Below are positions 17,447 to 26,523 of a stretch of 34,432 bases of DNA, in pieces. The DNA is taken from assembly GCA_012730105.1 (NCBI GenBank), contig JAAYBJ010000330.1:1-34432 (forward strand), in the 5' to 3' direction. The notes below the pieces were generated by a model. It searched no databases. It was not told where the DNA came from and was given only the letters and a program-made list of their open reading frames with translations. Numbering within the stretch: the first letter of the stretch is position 1; each line of letters begins with the position of its first letter. A program made the position numbers and the translations under genes. Source of the stretch: Candidatus Hydrogenedentota bacterium. Lineage in GTDB: Bacteria > Hydrogenedentota > Hydrogenedentia > Hydrogenedentales > CAITNO01.

Positions 17447-18310
17447 ATGTACCCAACATTTTTCAGTTCCGGAGAATTAAGATTTCATTCCTACACCGTA
17501 ATGATGACGCTGGCCTTTCTTGTTGGCACCATTGGTCCCATCTGGCTGAACCGCAGACGCGAGCATCCCTATTCGGCCACACCGGCCGGAGGGATATGGA
17601 TCTTCATGGGCGGCATTATCGGCGCCAAAATCTGGTGGATGGTGCAATACGGTGACTGGGACGATTTGCGTTACCTGCAGTTCTTTATCACCGGCGGTCT
17701 GGTATTTTTCGGGGGACTTTTCGGCGGCATCATCGCGGGCATCATCTACTTGAAACTTCACAAAATCCCGGTAATCTCAGGTGCGGACATGGTGGCGCCC
17801 TTTATGGCGCTGGCCCACGGCATCGGCCGTATCGGGTGCTTCCTCAACGGTTGTTGCTGGGGGGCCGTAACCCGGTTCGGCTATCCCTGGGCGGTACAAT
17901 TTCCCAAGGGTTCCAGTTGTTACCGCCGTCAACTGCGGGAAAAATTGATTTCTGGTGATGACCTGTATTCCCTCCCCGTACACCCCACACAGCTTTATGA
18001 GACCCTCGGCAATTTCATGATCTTTGTCATCCTTCTTATTATCTATAAGAAACACAAGCATACGGGGGTGGTCACACTGAGTTACCTGACGATGTATGGC
18101 GGACTTCGTTTTGTCACGGAAATGTTCCGCGGCGAGAGCGCGCGCCCCGTCTACGGTTGGCTTACCGCTTCACAGACGGTGGCATTGGGTATGCTGACCT
18201 TTGGCCTGGTCGCCTTTTTCATCTGCTCTAAGTTTGTCTGGAAAGACATTCCGGCGGCTGTGGACAAAGAAGAAGCACCCACCGTTCCCCCAGAAGCGGA
18301 ATCCCTGTAA
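17447..18310 (+). CDS. lgt: Prolipoprotein diacylglyceryl transferase, Cys-variant type
   Basis: Lgt moves diacylglycerol from phosphatidylglycerol to the lipobox cysteine of prolipoproteins, the first step of lipoprotein maturation, in the inner membrane. The 287-residue protein has about seven membrane segments. The signature block HGIGRIGCFLNGCCWG (124-139) contains the conserved HGxxR and N-G motifs, and VHPTQLYE (178-185) and the later Arg-rich loop FVTEMFRGESARP also match Lgt. Relative to E. coli, Cys replaces Asn in RIGN and Cys-Cys replaces the Glu-Leu of NGELWG. This variant is known among Lgt-family proteins of other phyla, though activity is unproven here. Lipoproteins at 19297 and 28897 are candidate substrates. 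ATG 17447 is preceded by GAAAGCGAAG-like purines rather than a strong ribosome site. Confidence 0.88.
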   Translation: MYPTFFSSGELRFHSYTVMMTLAFLVGTIGPIWLNRRREHPYSATPAGGIWIFMGGIIGAKIWWMVQYGDWDDLRYLQFFITGGLVFFGGLFGGIIAGIIYLKLHKIPVISGADMVAPFMALAHGIGRIGCFLNGCCWGAVTRFGYPWAVQFPKGSSCYRRQLREKLISGDDLYSLPVHPTQLYETLGNFMIFVILLIIYKKHKHTGVVTLSYLTMYGGLRFVTEMFRGESARPVYGWLTASQTVALGMLTFGLVAFFICSKFVWKDIPAAVDKEEAPTVPPEAESL

Positions 18311-18336
18311 GGGTCGAGACTTTTTCAGGACGCACC

Positions 18337-19275
18337 CTAAAACAGATTGGACTGGCGCGGCGCCCTGACGTCAAGTCCGTCCTTCAGGGCCTTCAGGGAG
18401 GGGCTTAGCAGGTCCAGCCCTCTAACCTGAGCCTGTAACGACACAGGAAGCGCCTCCACAGGTTCAACAAGTACGGGTTTCCCCTGCGCCAATGCGTGTC
18501 GTGCCGTAAGGATGCTGCCACCCTGTTTCCCGGGTTCCACCACACAAACGAGAAGGGACTGGGCCGCGATCAAGGCGTTGCGCGACACGGCCGCGTAGGT
18601 GCGCCAGGGGGCGTCCGGCAGGTATTCGCTTACCAGCAACAGTTGACCTTTTTCCATGGCCGTTTTCCACGCCGACGGCAGCGGGCAGGTCAGTATACCC
18701 TGGGGCAGGAATACAATGGTGGCGCCACCGGCCCTGAGCGCAGCGTCATGGGCGGCCCGGTCTACGCCGAAAGCCCCGCCGCTCGCCACAGTCATCCCTG
18801 TCCCCACGATGGTTTGCGCCGCCTGCGCTGCGGACCGGATTCCGGCGCACGACGGTGATCGGGTGCCCACCACGGCACAAGACTCCGTGTCTAATAATCT
18901 CCGATCACCCGATAAGAACAACACGGCCGGACAAATGCCGTCCAGATGTTCCACAAGTTGGGACGGGTACGCCGCATCCAGAATATGCAGAATTTTCAGG
19001 CCTGATTCCCGCGCCCGGCGGATGCACGCCCCGGCCTCTTCAAGCGTCTTTCCCGACACCGTCTCCATGACCCCCGCGAAACGGGTTGTCATTTCCGGAA
19101 CCTTCTTTATAAGGCCCCCGCCGCAGTCCGTCTCCAGGCACTCCAGGCTGAAGCCATGCCCCTTCAACACCGCCAGAAACTGGTGTATACGCTTGTTCCC
19201 CATTCCCGGAACCAGCGACAAGGCCAGCAACAATCGCGCGTCATCGCCACAGTCAGATCGACTTGTTCCGGTCAC
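18337..19275 (-). CDS. dprA: DNA-processing protein DprA (short, divergent)
   Basis: DprA binds incoming single-stranded DNA during natural transformation and loads RecA. The Rossmann-like fold is visible: YPSQLVEHLDGICPAVLFLSGD (about 121-142), VVGTRSPSCAG (154-164), ASGGAFGVDRAAHDAAL (about 184-200) and PGKQGGSILTARHAL with GKPVLVEPVEALP. At 312 residues it is shorter than many DprA proteins and seems to lack the C-terminal winged-helix domain. The usual PxRNRIIAGLS block is changed to YAAVSRNALIAAQSLL. The start is GTG 19275, with AAGGAG about 10 bases upstream, a good ribosome site. It is 21 bases downstream of the small lipoprotein gene on the same strand, so the two likely share an operon. 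Its end converges on lgt. Confidence 0.87.
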   Translation of the reverse strand: MTGTSRSDCGDDARLLLALSLVPGMGNKRIHQFLAVLKGHGFSLECLETDCGGGLIKKVPEMTTRFAGVMETVSGKTLEEAGACIRRARESGLKILHILDAAYPSQLVEHLDGICPAVLFLSGDRRLLDTESCAVVGTRSPSCAGIRSAAQAAQTIVGTGMTVASGGAFGVDRAAHDAALRAGGATIVFLPQGILTCPLPSAWKTAMEKGQLLLVSEYLPDAPWRTYAAVSRNALIAAQSLLVCVVEPGKQGGSILTARHALAQGKPVLVEPVEALPVSLQAQVRGLDLLSPSLKALKDGLDVRAPRQSNLF

Positions 19276-19296
19276 ACCAGGACACTCCTTGTTTCT

Positions 19297-19635
19297 CTAT
19301 TGTTTTTTGCGCCGAGGTTTCCCGAAATCCCACTGATGCCTATACCGCACCCGGGCGGAAGGGCCACCCCGATAATGAAAATCAACACCGACACCACTCT
19401 CGCCCCCGATACGCAACCGGGGCCGTCCCGTCTCGTCCGGGGCAATGACCGCAGGCCCCAGTCGCCGTATTTCTTCCGTATCCGTTTCCACCGTTTCAGC
19501 ATTACGGTCGGCATTCGGCATGCACCGCACTTGGCCCGCCCAGTCATCGGTAAACGCACGGTTGCGCGTATCGGTCGACATGCAACCCAAGAACAACAGT
19601 AGGGGCAGGAAAATTATCAACTTTGAATATTTCAT
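19297..19635 (-). CDS. Small lipoprotein of unknown function
   Basis: The 112-residue protein has a type II signal peptide: basic MKYSK, a hydrophobic run LIIFLPLLL and lipobox LFLGC with Cys18. The mature part is polar, with GESGVGVDFHYRG and a basic end (KPRRKKQ). No domain is recognised. A possible ribosome site, GGAG/AGG, lies 9-16 bases before ATG 19635. It is 21 bases upstream of dprA and divergent from mtnA. It is a candidate Lgt substrate. Confidence 0.7.
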   Translation of the reverse strand: MKYSKLIIFLPLLLFLGCMSTDTRNRAFTDDWAGQVRCMPNADRNAETVETDTEEIRRLGPAVIAPDETGRPRLRIGGESGVGVDFHYRGGPSARVRYRHQWDFGKPRRKKQ

Positions 19636-19756
19636 GGTGATACGCCTGTCTCCGGTGAAGCTTGGGCGCCGCGCAAAGGAAGTGCTACCATATCATGCAA
19701 AGCGGCACCTATACACCCCGTTTCTGCTCTCCGAACACGACCCGGGAAGTGATGTT

Positions 19757-20818
19757 ATGACACCTGTAAAACCCGTATTCTGGAAATCACCACATCTGTA
19801 TATTATAGACCAAACCCTACTTCCAGTGCAGGCTGCGACAATCGAGCTGGCATCGCTGGAAGATGTCTGGGAAGCGATCAAGTCGTTACGTGTGCGCGGC
19901 GCGCCCGCCATCGGAATATGCGCCGCCTATGGCGTTCTCGTCGGCCTACGCAGCCATATCGATGCCACTCCGGAAACCTTCCGGGACCGGGCCCGGCGCT
20001 GCATCGAGTATCTCGCCACATCACGACCCACCGCCGTTAATCTTTTTTATGCCCTGGACAGGATGCGGGCCGCGCTGGATGCGGTCCCTGCGCATACGTC
20101 TTCGCAGGCGTGTTTTGCGGCAATGGAAGCCGAAGCGGATGCCCAGTATGCCGCTGATATCGCCATGTGCCGGGCCATCGGCGACTGTGGCGCTGACCTG
20201 ATACAGGAAGGGGCGGGCATTTTGACCCACTGCAACGCGGGGGGACTGGCCACCACAGGATACGGGACCGCCCTCGCCCCTCTTTACACGGCTTTCGAGC
20301 GGGGCCGGCATTTCAAGGTGTATGCCGATGAAACGCGCCCCTTGCTTCAGGGCGCGCGCCTGACGGCCTGGGAACTTCAGCAAGCAGGCATCGATGTCAC
20401 CCTCATCTGCGACAACATGGCTGCGGTGATCATGCGCGACGGGCTGGTCCAGGCGGTGCTTGTCGGGGCGGACCGGATCGCCGCGAATGGCGACACGGCG
20501 AACAAAATCGGCACCTATGGCGTTGCAGCCCTGGCCCGCCTGCACGGCATTCCTTTTTATGTGGCGGCGCCGTCCACCACCTTTGACCTGAAAACCCGCA
20601 CAGGAGCAGATATACCGATAGAATTGCGCGACGGCGAGGAAATCCGCCGGTTAGGCGGCATACAAACCGCCCCCGCGTCCGTACATACCTATAACCCGGC
20701 CTTTGACGTTACCCCCGGAACCCATATCACCGCTTTTGTAACCGATCGGGGCCTCTTACGGCCGCCGTACGCCGAAACGATTACCCATGCCATGCAGCCG
20801 CCTTTTCCGGCGCCCTGA
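19757..20818 (+). CDS. mtnA: Methylthioribose-1-phosphate isomerase
   Basis: MtnA isomerises 5-methylthioribose-1-phosphate to the ribulose form in the methionine salvage pathway and belongs to the eIF2B-like fold. I start at ATG 19757 (353 residues) with GGGAAG 9 bases upstream; the frame is open to 19445 but that part overlaps the lipoprotein gene and lacks features. The motif LRVRGAPAIGICAAYG (45-59), the catalytic cysteine region GILTHCNAGGLATTGYGTAL (Cys159) and VGADRIAANGDTANKIGTY with Asp239 match the Cys160/Asp240 pair known from Bacillus subtilis MtnA. No other salvage gene is adjacent, so the pathway must be completed elsewhere. A regulatory eIF2B-like role is unlikely given the intact catalytic residues. 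Confidence 0.95.
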   Translation: MTPVKPVFWKSPHLYIIDQTLLPVQAATIELASLEDVWEAIKSLRVRGAPAIGICAAYGVLVGLRSHIDATPETFRDRARRCIEYLATSRPTAVNLFYALDRMRAALDAVPAHTSSQACFAAMEAEADAQYAADIAMCRAIGDCGADLIQEGAGILTHCNAGGLATTGYGTALAPLYTAFERGRHFKVYADETRPLLQGARLTAWELQQAGIDVTLICDNMAAVIMRDGLVQAVLVGADRIAANGDTANKIGTYGVAALARLHGIPFYVAAPSTTFDLKTRTGADIPIELRDGEEIRRLGGIQTAPASVHTYNPAFDVTPGTHITAFVTDRGLLRPPYAETITHAMQPPFPAP

Positions 20819-20832
20819 TTTTACATAAAAGG

Positions 20833-20861
20833 TTGCTGTCAAAGGCGGTTTCCTTTACAAT
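20833..20861 (+). promoter_or_regulatory. Promoter for the phoH operon
   Basis: TTGCTG (20833-20838), 17 bases, TACAAT (20856-20861), immediately after mtnA and about 43 bases before the GTG at 20904. The hexamers and spacing equal those of hicBA. Confidence 0.5.
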
Positions 20862-20903
20862 ATAAGAACGTGGTAATGATTTTCCGGCCGTGTTTCGCGC
20901 AAT

Positions 20904-21995
20904 GTGTGCTATACGTTGCGGCCGTTTCTGAAAGGCACAAATACGAACCTCAATTGTGAGATTGAACTTGGAAATCACGAAGAATCCCTTAAACTCTTTG
21001 GAAATAACGGTGAAATCCGAAAGTTCATTCAATCGCGGACCCAAGTCAGGATTGTAGACCGGGGGGCGAAAGTACTTGTCATTGGCGAACAAGCTTCGGC
21101 GGCATTCGTATGCCAAATGCTAAAGGACATGCTTGCCGCCGTGCGTCAGGGCTATACCCCCACCCGTTCCGATTTTGAACGCGTCCTTTCACACCCGGAA
21201 GATGGGCCTGCGGACAATCTCTCCGCGCTTCTTTCACAACCTCCCGCGGCGATACGGTCCGAACTGCGCATTCGTCCCAGGACCTCCGGTCAGAAAATAT
21301 ACCTGGACACGATTACCTCTCATGAGATCACTGTGGCTATCGGTCCGGCCGGCACCGGCAAAACGTACCTGGCCATGGCGGTGGCGGTTTCCGCCCTGCT
21401 GAACCGCCAGATAAAGCGCCTGATATTGACGCGTCCGGCCGTGGAGGCGGGTGAGCGCCTGGGCTTTCTTCCCGGCGACCTCATCCAGAAGGTGAATCCT
21501 TACCTGCGCCCCCTGTATGACGCACTGTATTCAATGGTGGACCTGGAACGGGTCAGCCGCCTGATTGATCAGGAATGCATCGAAGTGGCGCCGTTGGCCT
21601 TTATGCGCGGCCGCACCCTGGACAACGCCTTTATCATCCTCGATGAGGCTCAAAATACCACGGTCGAACAAATGCTGATGTTTCTGACCCGGCTCGGACA
21701 GGGCTCGCGCATGGTGGTAACGGGCGATGTCACCCAGATAGACCTGCCGCCGGGCGTGCGTTCGGGTCTCATGGATGCGCGGGAGGTGTTGAAAAACATC
21801 AAAGATATTGGTATTGTTCTCCTCGGAAAGGAGGATGTGGTACGTAATCCCCTTGTGCAGCAAATCGTGCATGCCTATGAAAATTCGGGAAAACCTACCG
21901 AAGTCCCCCGAAAGGACGCTTCTGAAGGGAAGGTTTTACCGGAAAGGGAAGGCTGGTACCCCAAAACACCGGTCCTGAGACCGCGAAAAAAATGA
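20904..21995 (+). CDS. phoH: PhoH-family ATPase
   Basis: PhoH-like proteins are cytoplasmic ATPases with a helicase-like core and are usually linked to YbeY and RNA processing. The 363-residue frame carries Walker A GPAGTGKT (147-154), ILTRPAVEAGERLGFLPGD and Walker B AFIILDEAQN (242-251), plus the sensor stretch VVTGDVTQIDLP, all near-identical to the family core. The N-terminal part before Walker A includes the KH-like domain with LKLFGNNGEIRKF. The start is uncertain: GTG 20904 and TTG 20916 lack a ribosome site, while AAAGG at 20931 fits an unusual ACG at 20943 that gives a more typical N-terminus. It precedes pgpH and ybeY, the conserved order. Confidence 0.94.
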   Translation: MCYTLRPFLKGTNTNLNCEIELGNHEESLKLFGNNGEIRKFIQSRTQVRIVDRGAKVLVIGEQASAAFVCQMLKDMLAAVRQGYTPTRSDFERVLSHPEDGPADNLSALLSQPPAAIRSELRIRPRTSGQKIYLDTITSHEITVAIGPAGTGKTYLAMAVAVSALLNRQIKRLILTRPAVEAGERLGFLPGDLIQKVNPYLRPLYDALYSMVDLERVSRLIDQECIEVAPLAFMRGRTLDNAFIILDEAQNTTVEQMLMFLTRLGQGSRMVVTGDVTQIDLPPGVRSGLMDAREVLKNIKDIGIVLLGKEDVVRNPLVQQIVHAYENSGKPTEVPRKDASEGKVLPEREGWYPKTPVLRPRKK

Positions 21996-22055
21996 AGTAC
22001 GCCCTTTGGGAAGGTCGGCATTCAGACGGGAAGGGATACATCTTTAAAAGAAGTT

Positions 22056-24539
22056 ATGTTTACACGTCGAAATAAACATACTCCCGCTACGAACGGAGGC
22101 AATGGAAGCCGCCCCGCCCGTTCAGGCTTCAACCGACAAGGATTCAAGCAAGCGGCGTTTGCCCTTGTATTGTTTGTTGTCTGTGTCGCCGCGCTGACCC
22201 GGGAACCAATGGTAGATGTTGTTACGCCCACCGATCTTGAGAGTCCCGTTGCCAACCGCGAAATTCGGGCTATGTTTTACTTTGAATCCGTGGATCTGGC
22301 ACGGACCCAGGAAGCCCGGGATCTCGAAATCGCGAAGGTTCCGGACTATTATCGCATCAATCAATCTGTTCTGCAGCAACAATTAGACCTGCTGCGCGAG
22401 AAGATCGAAAAGATTAAAAATGAACGTCCGGGCGTATCCGCCGCAATCCTGAAAGCCCTGGAAGCGTCCGTTAAAAACCAGACCACGGAATTGGTTGCCG
22501 GAAAAGCGGCATCCCTTTATGCCGCCGCATTGAAAGAAAAAGAGGACTGGGCGGATTTTCCTGAGCAGGACTTGCTGGGGCTGTGGCTGACTCCGGACGC
22601 AACCAGCCTGCCGACCCGTGTGTTTGTAGACTCCGGGGAGGCCGGCGCGGAATCCTCCTCCGCTACCGCCAAATTGTTCGCGTCCGAATCGGATTTGACC
22701 TTCAAGAAAAGCGACGCCATGGCCGACCTGGCGCTGGAGGCCCTGGAAAATATACTGATGACCGGTGTACGCCCTGCCGGTCTTCCGCCCGCCCAAGCGG
22801 AGCGCCGCGTGGTCATTCTGCGCACCCAGACGCCCGATGACCTGCCCATCACCACGGAACTCACCCTGCAGGATATTCCGAACCCTGAAACCGCCGCGAC
22901 GAATATGAACAAATGGCTGCTGGAGAAGGCCCAGAGCGCCGCTCGGGACAGCGCCTCCAGCGACCGATGGGCGCGCACCCAGGAAGGGGCCTTGGCCCTG
23001 GCGGCTCCGCTGATTGTGCCGGACATCCAGGAAGACAAAGTATACTTGGAAAGCGCGCGCATTCGCGCGGCAGAGGCCGTACTGCCCGTGCTTAAAGAAA
23101 TTGAGGCCGGCGAAATCATCCAGGACCGGGGCAAACGCTGGACGCGGCAGAGCCGGTCGGACGTGCAAACCTACATGGAAATCCTTTCGAGCGAGGAACA
23201 TCCGATTAAGCGGCTGGTCAATACTTTGGCCGCCCATATCATCCTGGTACTGCTGGTCTTCTGGGGTATTCACAAACGGGTGCAGTTCCATAACGAAAAA
23301 AATAGTGTGCCCCCGCGCACGGCCTTCAACCTTGCCCTGCTGCTGCTTGCGTCCATCCTCATCATTGGCAGGATCATTTCCTACTTCGAGCCAACGGGAT
23401 ATGTGCTTCCCGTGGCCGCATCCGGGATTCTGTATGCCATTCTGGTGGGTCCCCAGCGGGCGGCACTCTTCGGAGCGCTCGCCGCCGCACTGGTTTCCGC
23501 GCAATACCAGTATAACTGGCGCTTGCTGCTGGTCGCCGGCGCCATGACCATAGCGGGCGCCTTCAGCACCTACAATGTGCGGAAACGCAGCGACATGACC
23601 GCAGCATCCTTGGTGGCCACGCTGGTGGGCGTGCTGTCCCTCGGCGCCGCCATCCTGGCCACGGACACCCTGTTCGGCGACACCTTTTTCAGGCGCATAT
23701 TCATGATCATTTTCAACGGCTTCCTGTGCCTGCTGGCGGTGCCCGCGCTGCTGCCCTGGCTGGAACGGCTGTTCCGCATCACGACAGACATGCAGTTGCT
23801 GGAATACAGCGACCTCAACAACCCCCTCCTAAGACGCCTGGCCATGGCGGCACCGGCCACCTTCGCGCACAGCCTGCAATTGGGACAACTCGCGGAGGCT
23901 GCAGCTGAAGCGATCGGGGCGAACGGCCTGCTGGCCCGCGTGTGCGCCTATTACCATGACATAGGCAAGCAATTTAAGCCGGAAATGTTCACGGAAAACC
24001 AGGTCAACACCAAAAATATCCACGACACCCTGGCGCCCCTTGTCAGCGCACGTGTCATCCGGCAGCATGTGATCGAAGGCGTGCGCGAAGCCCAGGAGAA
24101 CAACCTGCCCCAACCCATTATCGACGGTATTCTGGAACACCACGGCACCTGCAAGATTGGTTTTTTTTACGACCTGGCACTGAAACAAAGCGATGAGGCG
24201 GAAATCAACGAAATGGACTTCCGCTACCCGGGCCCCAAACCGCAACACCCCGAAACGGCCATACTGATGATCTGCGACGCTTCGGAATCCGGTGTTCGGT
24301 CCCTGGAGAATCCCACCTTCGAATCGGTGCGGGAATTCGTGGGCAAGATCATCCGCGCCCGGTCGGAAGACAACCAGTTCGAGGATTGCGACCTGACCCT
24401 GAAACAATTGACGAGGATCCGTGATGTGGTGGCCAGAACTTTGGTGAGCAACATGCATCGGCGCATCGTCTACCCGGACCAGACGCCCCGAAACGCGGTC
24501 GATGCCGCCCCTTCACCTGCAGGAGAAACACCGTCATGA
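22056..24539 (+). CDS. pgpH: 7TM-HD family phosphohydrolase, PgpH-like c-di-AMP phosphodiesterase
   Basis: The 827-residue protein has the PgpH/YqfF order. An N-terminal membrane segment (about 31-47) and an extracytoplasmic 7TMR-HDED domain (about 55-385) come first, then seven membrane segments (about 389-570) and a cytoplasmic HD domain (about 590-800). Metal and catalytic residues are seen in TFAHS (His605), YYHDIGK (634-638), ILEHHGT (His695/696) and DASESG. Known PgpH proteins cleave c-di-AMP; whether this organism makes c-di-AMP is not shown here. It follows phoH after 60 bases with no strong ribosome site, and its stop overlaps the ybeY start (ATGA at 24536-24539). The phoH-pgpH-ybeY order supports the call. 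Confidence 0.93.
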   Translation: MFTRRNKHTPATNGGNGSRPARSGFNRQGFKQAAFALVLFVVCVAALTREPMVDVVTPTDLESPVANREIRAMFYFESVDLARTQEARDLEIAKVPDYYRINQSVLQQQLDLLREKIEKIKNERPGVSAAILKALEASVKNQTTELVAGKAASLYAAALKEKEDWADFPEQDLLGLWLTPDATSLPTRVFVDSGEAGAESSSATAKLFASESDLTFKKSDAMADLALEALENILMTGVRPAGLPPAQAERRVVILRTQTPDDLPITTELTLQDIPNPETAATNMNKWLLEKAQSAARDSASSDRWARTQEGALALAAPLIVPDIQEDKVYLESARIRAAEAVLPVLKEIEAGEIIQDRGKRWTRQSRSDVQTYMEILSSEEHPIKRLVNTLAAHIILVLLVFWGIHKRVQFHNEKNSVPPRTAFNLALLLLASILIIGRIISYFEPTGYVLPVAASGILYAILVGPQRAALFGALAAALVSAQYQYNWRLLLVAGAMTIAGAFSTYNVRKRSDMTAASLVATLVGVLSLGAAILATDTLFGDTFFRRIFMIIFNGFLCLLAVPALLPWLERLFRITTDMQLLEYSDLNNPLLRRLAMAAPATFAHSLQLGQLAEAAAEAIGANGLLARVCAYYHDIGKQFKPEMFTENQVNTKNIHDTLAPLVSARVIRQHVIEGVREAQENNLPQPIIDGILEHHGTCKIGFFYDLALKQSDEAEINEMDFRYPGPKPQHPETAILMICDASESGVRSLENPTFESVREFVGKIIRARSEDNQFEDCDLTLKQLTRIRDVVARTLVSNMHRRIVYPDQTPRNAVDAAPSPAGETPS

Positions 24540-24985
24540 TTCACATGGATATCAGAAACCTGTCCACGGTCAAGCGTCTTTATACTCGCGGAAAACTGGA
24601 ACAACTCGCGGAAAAAATTTGCCGGGGAGAAGGTCTAAAAAAGAAGGTAGAACTCAGTCTGCTGCTTTGCGACGACGCGTTTATCCGGGAATTGAATGCC
24701 CGATACCGTAGCCGGGACGAAGCAACGGATGTTCTGTCTTTTGAACAGGAATCACCTAAAAATATGGACAAGATCCTGCTGGGTGATATCGTCATATCGC
24801 TGGAAACGGTGCAGCGCTACTGCGGCGGCGACCGGGACGCCATGCGCACGGAACTCAACCTGTTGTTCTGCCACGGCCTGCTGCACCTCTTGGGCTATGA
24901 CCACGGCAAAAAGGCGGACAAATTAACGATGCAGCAGAAGCAGGCCGAATACCTGGGTATCGGATTAGAAAATGTCTGGCACTAA
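24536..24985 (+). CDS. ybeY: rRNA maturation endoribonuclease YbeY
   Basis: YbeY is a zinc-dependent endoribonuclease needed for 16S rRNA 3' end maturation and ribosome quality control. The 149-residue protein shows RSRDEATDVLSFE (58-70), LLGDIVIS (81-88) and the zinc motif HGLLHLLGYDH (113-123; H-X3-H-X5-H), and ends at the usual length. ATG 24536 overlaps the pgpH stop and has CAGGAG upstream. The CNNM genes follow after 68 bases, with new promoters between them. Confidence 0.96.
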   Translation: MIHMDIRNLSTVKRLYTRGKLEQLAEKICRGEGLKKKVELSLLLCDDAFIRELNARYRSRDEATDVLSFEQESPKNMDKILLGDIVISLETVQRYCGGDRDAMRTELNLLFCHGLLHLLGYDHGKKADKLTMQQKQAEYLGIGLENVWH

Positions 24986-25023
24986 TGCTATAATGTTCCG
25001 GCTGGCAGGTAGTACCTTATAAT
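24986..25023 (+). promoter_or_regulatory. Two tandem promoters before the CNNM genes
   Basis: TGCTATAAT (24986-24994) is an extended -10; a second TATAAT lies at 25018-25023. Neither has a good -35. If the second is used, the leader is only about 24 bases. Confidence 0.5.
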
Positions 25024-25053
25024 GTTAATGGTTGACAGGAGCACCGAACACTG

Positions 25054-26523
25054 TTGCAAGACGACCCTGGCGGAGAACCGCCTCGAATATCGCTGAGAAA
25101 GCACTTTCTTCTTGGATGGTGGAGCGCCCTTATTGCGGGGACGGGGATCTTTTTTTATTTCGCGCTTACCAAAACCGTAGCCGCATCTTCAGGGGACGGC
25201 ACCATACCGGTAGCATGGTATAAAATCATGACGCCGGGGATATGGGGGTTGACTCTGGTACTGGCGGGGGTATCCGCTTTTTTCTCCGCAAGCGAAGTGG
25301 GTTTTCTATCTCTCAACAAGGTAGAGTTACGCGCCTTCAGTAATTCAGATTCATGGTTGTACCGTCTTATCGCCCACCTCTTGAAACGTCCCGGCAGCCT
25401 CCTGACCACAATACTTATGGGAAATACGATCGTCAATGCCTCCCTGAGTATTGTGCTGGCAGGGCCCTTGGCTGAAGTTTTCCGCCAGTCCCTTCGACTG
25501 CCGCTCGCCGAATCCATCACACTGTCTGTAATACTTACCACCGCCACTCTTGTTTTTTTCTGTGAGGTTCTTCCAAAAGTATTTGCCACAATACGTCCCA
25601 AAACTTTGACCGTTGCAGCGGTTGTTCCTCTATTTCTGATAGACCGGCTGCTGGCGCCACTACGTTATCTGGCCGTGTCCCTGGTGGGTTTCATCTTTAA
25701 GGTGACCCGCCTAAGTCAGGTGGCGCCGGCGCCGTTCCTTACGGATGACGAATTTATCACGCTTGTTTCCGAGGTGGAAGCATCCGGAATCCTCAAGGAA
25801 GAAGAGCGTCACATGATTGAGGGCATTCTGGAATTCAATGATGTCACCCTCGATGAAATTCTGGTACCCCGTCCTGATATTGTCGCCGTAAGAGAAGAAG
25901 CCACCGCTGAAGAGGCCATAAAAACGGTACAAGAGCATGAATATTCACGAATGCCCGTGTATCAGGAAAACCTGGACCACATTGCGGGGATTCTCTATGC
26001 CAAAGATCTGCTTTCGGTAATAGAAGCGGGCGACCTGAAAAAAAGCGTGACGGCCTACATGCGCCAGCCACACTTCGTGCCGGTGACCATGAGCGTTGCC
26101 GACTTTGTAAAAACAGCCCAGCGCCTGCACATACACATCGCCATTGTTGTGGATGAGTTCGGTGGCACGGAAGGTCTTGTCACCCTGCAGGATGCCCTTC
26201 GTGAAGTGGTGGGTGACATTGGCGAGGAAGACGATGAAGAAGATCTTCTTTTTAACCCTGTCGAAGAGGGCGTCTGGTTGATCGCCGGCAATTATCCGCT
26301 GGATGAGTTCGAAAAACAGATGTCCATTTCTTCAGGAGATGAGGAACACACCACCATAGGCGGATTCCTAATGGCCCTGGCCGACAAAATATTGGAACCG
26401 GGTGATGAGTTGGAATATTCCGGCCTGCATTTTTCCATTCAAGAAGTGAACAGGAAGCGCGCCACCCGGTTGCTGGTAAGAGACCTCAGACAACATGGTT
26501 CCGGGGAGGTTCCCGCTTCATGA
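25054..26523 (+). CDS. CNNM/CorC (HlyC-type) membrane protein 1
   Basis: The 489-residue protein is a DUF21-CBS-CorC_HlyC transporter, a family of magnesium/divalent-cation efflux proteins or regulators. An extra N-terminal membrane segment (about 20-40) precedes the DUF21 membrane domain (about 60-215, with SAFFSASEVGFLSLNKVELR). A CBS pair follows at about 270-385, with EILVPRPDIVAV and VDEFGGTEGLVTLQDALREVVGDI. The CorC_HlyC domain lies at about 400-475. The start codon is TTG 25054, with AGGAG 12 bases upstream; a CTG at 25051 would have better spacing but is a rarer start. It sits right after ybeY, a classic neighbour of corC, and overlaps the next gene (ATGA at 26520). Confidence 0.92.
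   Translation: MQDDPGGEPPRISLRKHFLLGWWSALIAGTGIFFYFALTKTVAASSGDGTIPVAWYKIMTPGIWGLTLVLAGVSAFFSASEVGFLSLNKVELRAFSNSDSWLYRLIAHLLKRPGSLLTTILMGNTIVNASLSIVLAGPLAEVFRQSLRLPLAESITLSVILTTATLVFFCEVLPKVFATIRPKTLTVAAVVPLFLIDRLLAPLRYLAVSLVGFIFKVTRLSQVAPAPFLTDDEFITLVSEVEASGILKEEERHMIEGILEFNDVTLDEILVPRPDIVAVREEATAEEAIKTVQEHEYSRMPVYQENLDHIAGILYAKDLLSVIEAGDLKKSVTAYMRQPHFVPVTMSVADFVKTAQRLHIHIAIVVDEFGGTEGLVTLQDALREVVGDIGEEDDEEDLLFNPVEEGVWLIAGNYPLDEFEKQMSISSGDEEHTTIGGFLMALADKILEPGDELEYSGLHFSIQEVNRKRATRLLVRDLRQHGSGEVPAS

Noticed and set aside
18303-18340. AGGGT...ACCCT inverted repeat between lgt and dprA
   Set aside because: A 5-base stem with a large loop; not a convincing bidirectional terminator.
22383-23504. 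Long open frame on the minus strand inside pgpH
   Set aside because: Shadow of a well-supported gene; low-complexity translation and no ribosome site.
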